A stretch of 14,050 nucleotides of DNA from Candidatus Woesearchaeota archaeon (GTDB lineage: Archaea > Nanobdellota > Nanobdellia > UBA10117 > WJKY01). Below, in pieces: positions 13,076 to 14,050 of this stretch; position 1 is the first letter of the stretch, and each line of letters opens with the position of its first letter. The stretch is taken from the NCBI GenBank assembly GCA_014728835.1, contig WJKY01000005.1:1-14050 (forward strand). Reading direction: 5' to 3'. The notes under the pieces were generated by a model. It did no database searches, was not told where the DNA came from, and worked only from the letters and a program-made list of their open reading frames with translations. The position numbers were made by a program, and so were the translations under genes.

Positions 13076-13531
13076 AGTAGCTATACTTACCCAAATAATA
13101 TATGGCAGCTGTAAATATGCTGCTGTTTTTTTGATTTTATAAAATGCAAATATCATTAAAGCAATTATTATCCAAAGAGCAATTATACATATTAATCCAT
13201 ATAATGGTAACTGCAGGCCAAAGAACAAATATGACCAAATAGCATTAAGAAATAACTGTATTCCAAATACTCCAAGTGCAAAGTTCTTTTGCTTGCTTTG
13301 TTTAGCTTGCTTAACTTCAAGAACAAGATAAAGAGAAATTCCCATTAATGTATAAAGAGTCAGCCACACAGGAGCAAATATCCAGTTAGGAGGACTAAAC
13401 TCTGGCCTTACTAAACCAGCATACCAGCTATCAATTGCTGGTGCTGTAAACAAGCTTCCAAACAAGCCAGCTAGATGACACAAAACAATTGCCCCGATCA
13501 ACTTGCCTGCTTTCTTAAGGTCAAGCTTCAT
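13043..13531 (-). CDS. tspO: TspO/MBR-family membrane protein
   Basis: This 162-residue protein has five hydrophobic helices (about 10-30, 50-70, 84-105, 110-132, 138-160), the normal size and topology of the tryptophan-rich TspO/peripheral benzodiazepine receptor family. Signatures visible are WYAGLVRPEFSPPNWIFAPV with following WLTLYTLMG (36-64), NAIWSYLFF (96-104) and LPYIIWVSIATALNYFIW (142-159). Family members bind porphyrins or other hydrophobic ligands and are linked to stress and tetrapyrrole regulation; the ligand here is unknown. No tetrapyrrole genes are nearby. The gene is intact, but its 3' end is the 33-bp sequence duplicated beyond hepT, so its terminus was probably rebuilt or copied by an insertion. 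It is divergent from the RHH-RelE pair. Confidence 0.92.
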   Translation of the reverse strand: MKLDLKKAGKLIGAIVLCHLAGLFGSLFTAPAIDSWYAGLVRPEFSPPNWIFAPVWLTLYTLMGISLYLVLEVKQAKQSKQKNFALGVFGIQLFLNAIWSYLFFGLQLPLYGLICIIALWIIIALMIFAFYKIKKTAAYLQLPYIIWVSIATALNYFIWVLN

Positions 13532-13578
13532 ATGAATTATTAATTAGTTTTAGGATTTAAGGGTTTTGTTAGCAATGT

Positions 13579-13594
13579 CGAAAGATTTATAAAC
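13579..13594 (+). promoter_or_regulatory. BRE and TATA box of the RHH-RelE operon
   Basis: The BRE-like CGAAAGA is followed by TTTATAAAC (13586-13594), 22-30 bp upstream of the ATG at 13616, with no ribosome site near that ATG. This is a strong archaeal promoter for a leaderless mRNA. Confidence 0.6.
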
Positions 13595-13595
13595 A

Positions 13596-13610
13596 TTATA
13601 ATAATTATAA
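13596..13610 (+). promoter_or_regulatory. Palindromic operator of the RHH-RelE operon
   Basis: TTATAAT-A-ATTATAA is a 7-1-7 perfect palindrome sitting between the TATA box and the ATG. It suits a dimeric RHH repressor. AT-only composition lowers its significance. Confidence 0.4.
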
Positions 13611-13615
13611 TAGTT

Positions 13616-13801
13616 ATGGAAAATACAACTATAGCTATCAGCAAAAAAATAAAAGAAAGATTAAACATGCTAGGTGCAAAAGGAGAAACTTATAATGAAC
13701 TAATAGCTAAATTAATTGAAATAGCTGAAAAATCTGAATTTTTAGAGAGGCAAAAAACTATTTTGAAAACAGAGAGGTTCGTTAGCATTGACGAACTTTA
13801 A
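13616..13801 (+). CDS. RHH-type antitoxin of a RelE toxin
   Basis: This 61-residue protein has a short strand (TTIAIS, 4-9) then two helices (KKIKERLNML and ETYNELIAKLIEIAE), the ribbon-helix-helix layout of archaeal VapB/RelB-like antitoxins. The C-terminal tail (39-61, with hydrophobics between Glu and Lys) would wrap the toxin. It should repress its own promoter as a dimer; a palindrome lies just upstream. The toxin gene overlaps its last 14 nt, so the two are co-translated. The exact subfamily is not certain. Confidence 0.8.
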   Translation: MENTTIAISKKIKERLNMLGAKGETYNELIAKLIEIAEKSEFLERQKTILKTERFVSIDEL

Positions 13802-14050
13802 AGTTGTAATTTCAGAGACTGCTGTGAAGCAATTTAACAAACTTGAAAAAAATGCGCAAAAAAGAATTAAAAAAGGTTTATCTTTTTTGAAGAATAATCC
13901 TTTTAAGCGCCGTCCTGGTGCAGATATTAAGAAACTAAAAGGTTTTAGCCCAGCTTTATATCGTTTGCGAATTGGTAAGTACAGAATTATATATGCAACA
14001 AACAAAGTTGTTAAAATAACTGAAATTTTCAGACGCGGAAAGGGTTATGC
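13788..14050 (+). CDS. RelE/ParE-family toxin, 3' end cut by window edge
   Basis: The frame is open from TTG at 13788 through the end of the window (87 codons). The sequence begins TNFKVVISETAVKQFNKLEK, typical of RelE/ParE folds, and continues to LKGFSPALYRLRIGKYRIIY and VKITEIFRRGKGY. Basic residues and the tyrosine used by RelE to cut mRNA in the ribosome have counterparts in Arg61, Arg82/Arg83 and Tyr87. The start is chosen because GAGGT lies 9 nt upstream of the TTG and no ATG or GTG is available before the first strand; it is 14 nt inside the antitoxin gene. RelE members are ribosome-dependent mRNases and ParE members poison gyrase; the catalytic-type residues favour RelE. Nearly complete, as the family is usually 85-95 residues. 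Confidence 0.85.
   Translation, partial: MTNFKVVISETAVKQFNKLEKNAQKRIKKGLSFLKNNPFKRRPGADIKKLKGFSPALYRLRIGKYRIIYATNKVVKITEIFRRGKGY

Overview
This is a strongly AT-rich archaeal fragment, most likely from a DPANN lineage such as Woesearchaeota or Pacearchaeota; the lineage is inferred. The archaeal assignment rests on a GatE-type tRNA amidotransferase subunit (an archaea-only family), a very short histone-fold protein, TATA boxes centred 24-33 bp upstream of several start codons (leaderless transcripts), occasional GGTGA/GAGGT ribosome sites, and secreted Asn-rich beta-helix and Ig-like surface proteins.

Layout. (1) Positions 1-7964, minus strand: a surface-protein block with five genes. From 5' to 3' these are a 1411-residue multidomain exported protein, a 203-residue anchored protein carrying the same C-terminal domain, a Cys-rich single-pass membrane protein, a 447-residue protein with a signal segment and a C-terminal membrane anchor, and a parallel beta-helix protein cut by the window edge. 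(2) Positions 7966-8568, minus strand: a Doc/Fic-type toxin and a previously easy-to-miss 43-codon gene, separated by two inverted repeats and preceded by a tandem palindromic operator. The giant surface gene starts 1 nt after the small gene stops. (3) Positions 8617-10664, plus strand: gatE, lacking the usual GAD insertion domain, then an archaeal protein of unknown function. (4) Positions 10677-10850, minus strand: the mini-histone. (5) Positions 10967-13531, minus strand: two different HEPN/MNT toxin-antitoxin pairs in tandem, then tspO. (6) Positions 13616-14050, plus strand: an RHH antitoxin and a RelE toxin, the latter cut by the window end.

The most notable observation is a perfect 33-bp direct repeat. 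One copy (13043-13075) is the last 10 codons plus stop of tspO. The other (12051-12083) lies immediately beyond the HepT stop codon. The MntA-HepT pair, with its own promoter and a double operator, is therefore bracketed by copies of the tspO 3' end, as expected for a small cassette that entered at the end of a host gene and restored that gene's terminus.

Four toxin-antitoxin-like modules of three or four families lie within about 6 kb, next to cell-surface genes. Each of the four has a palindrome or inverted repeat near its promoter or start, consistent with autoregulation. There is no stretch over 300 bases without a gene; the largest gaps (about 107 bp at 8509-8616 and 116 bp at 10851-10966) hold promoters and operators. 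No tRNA, rRNA, CRISPR array or insertion sequence was seen.
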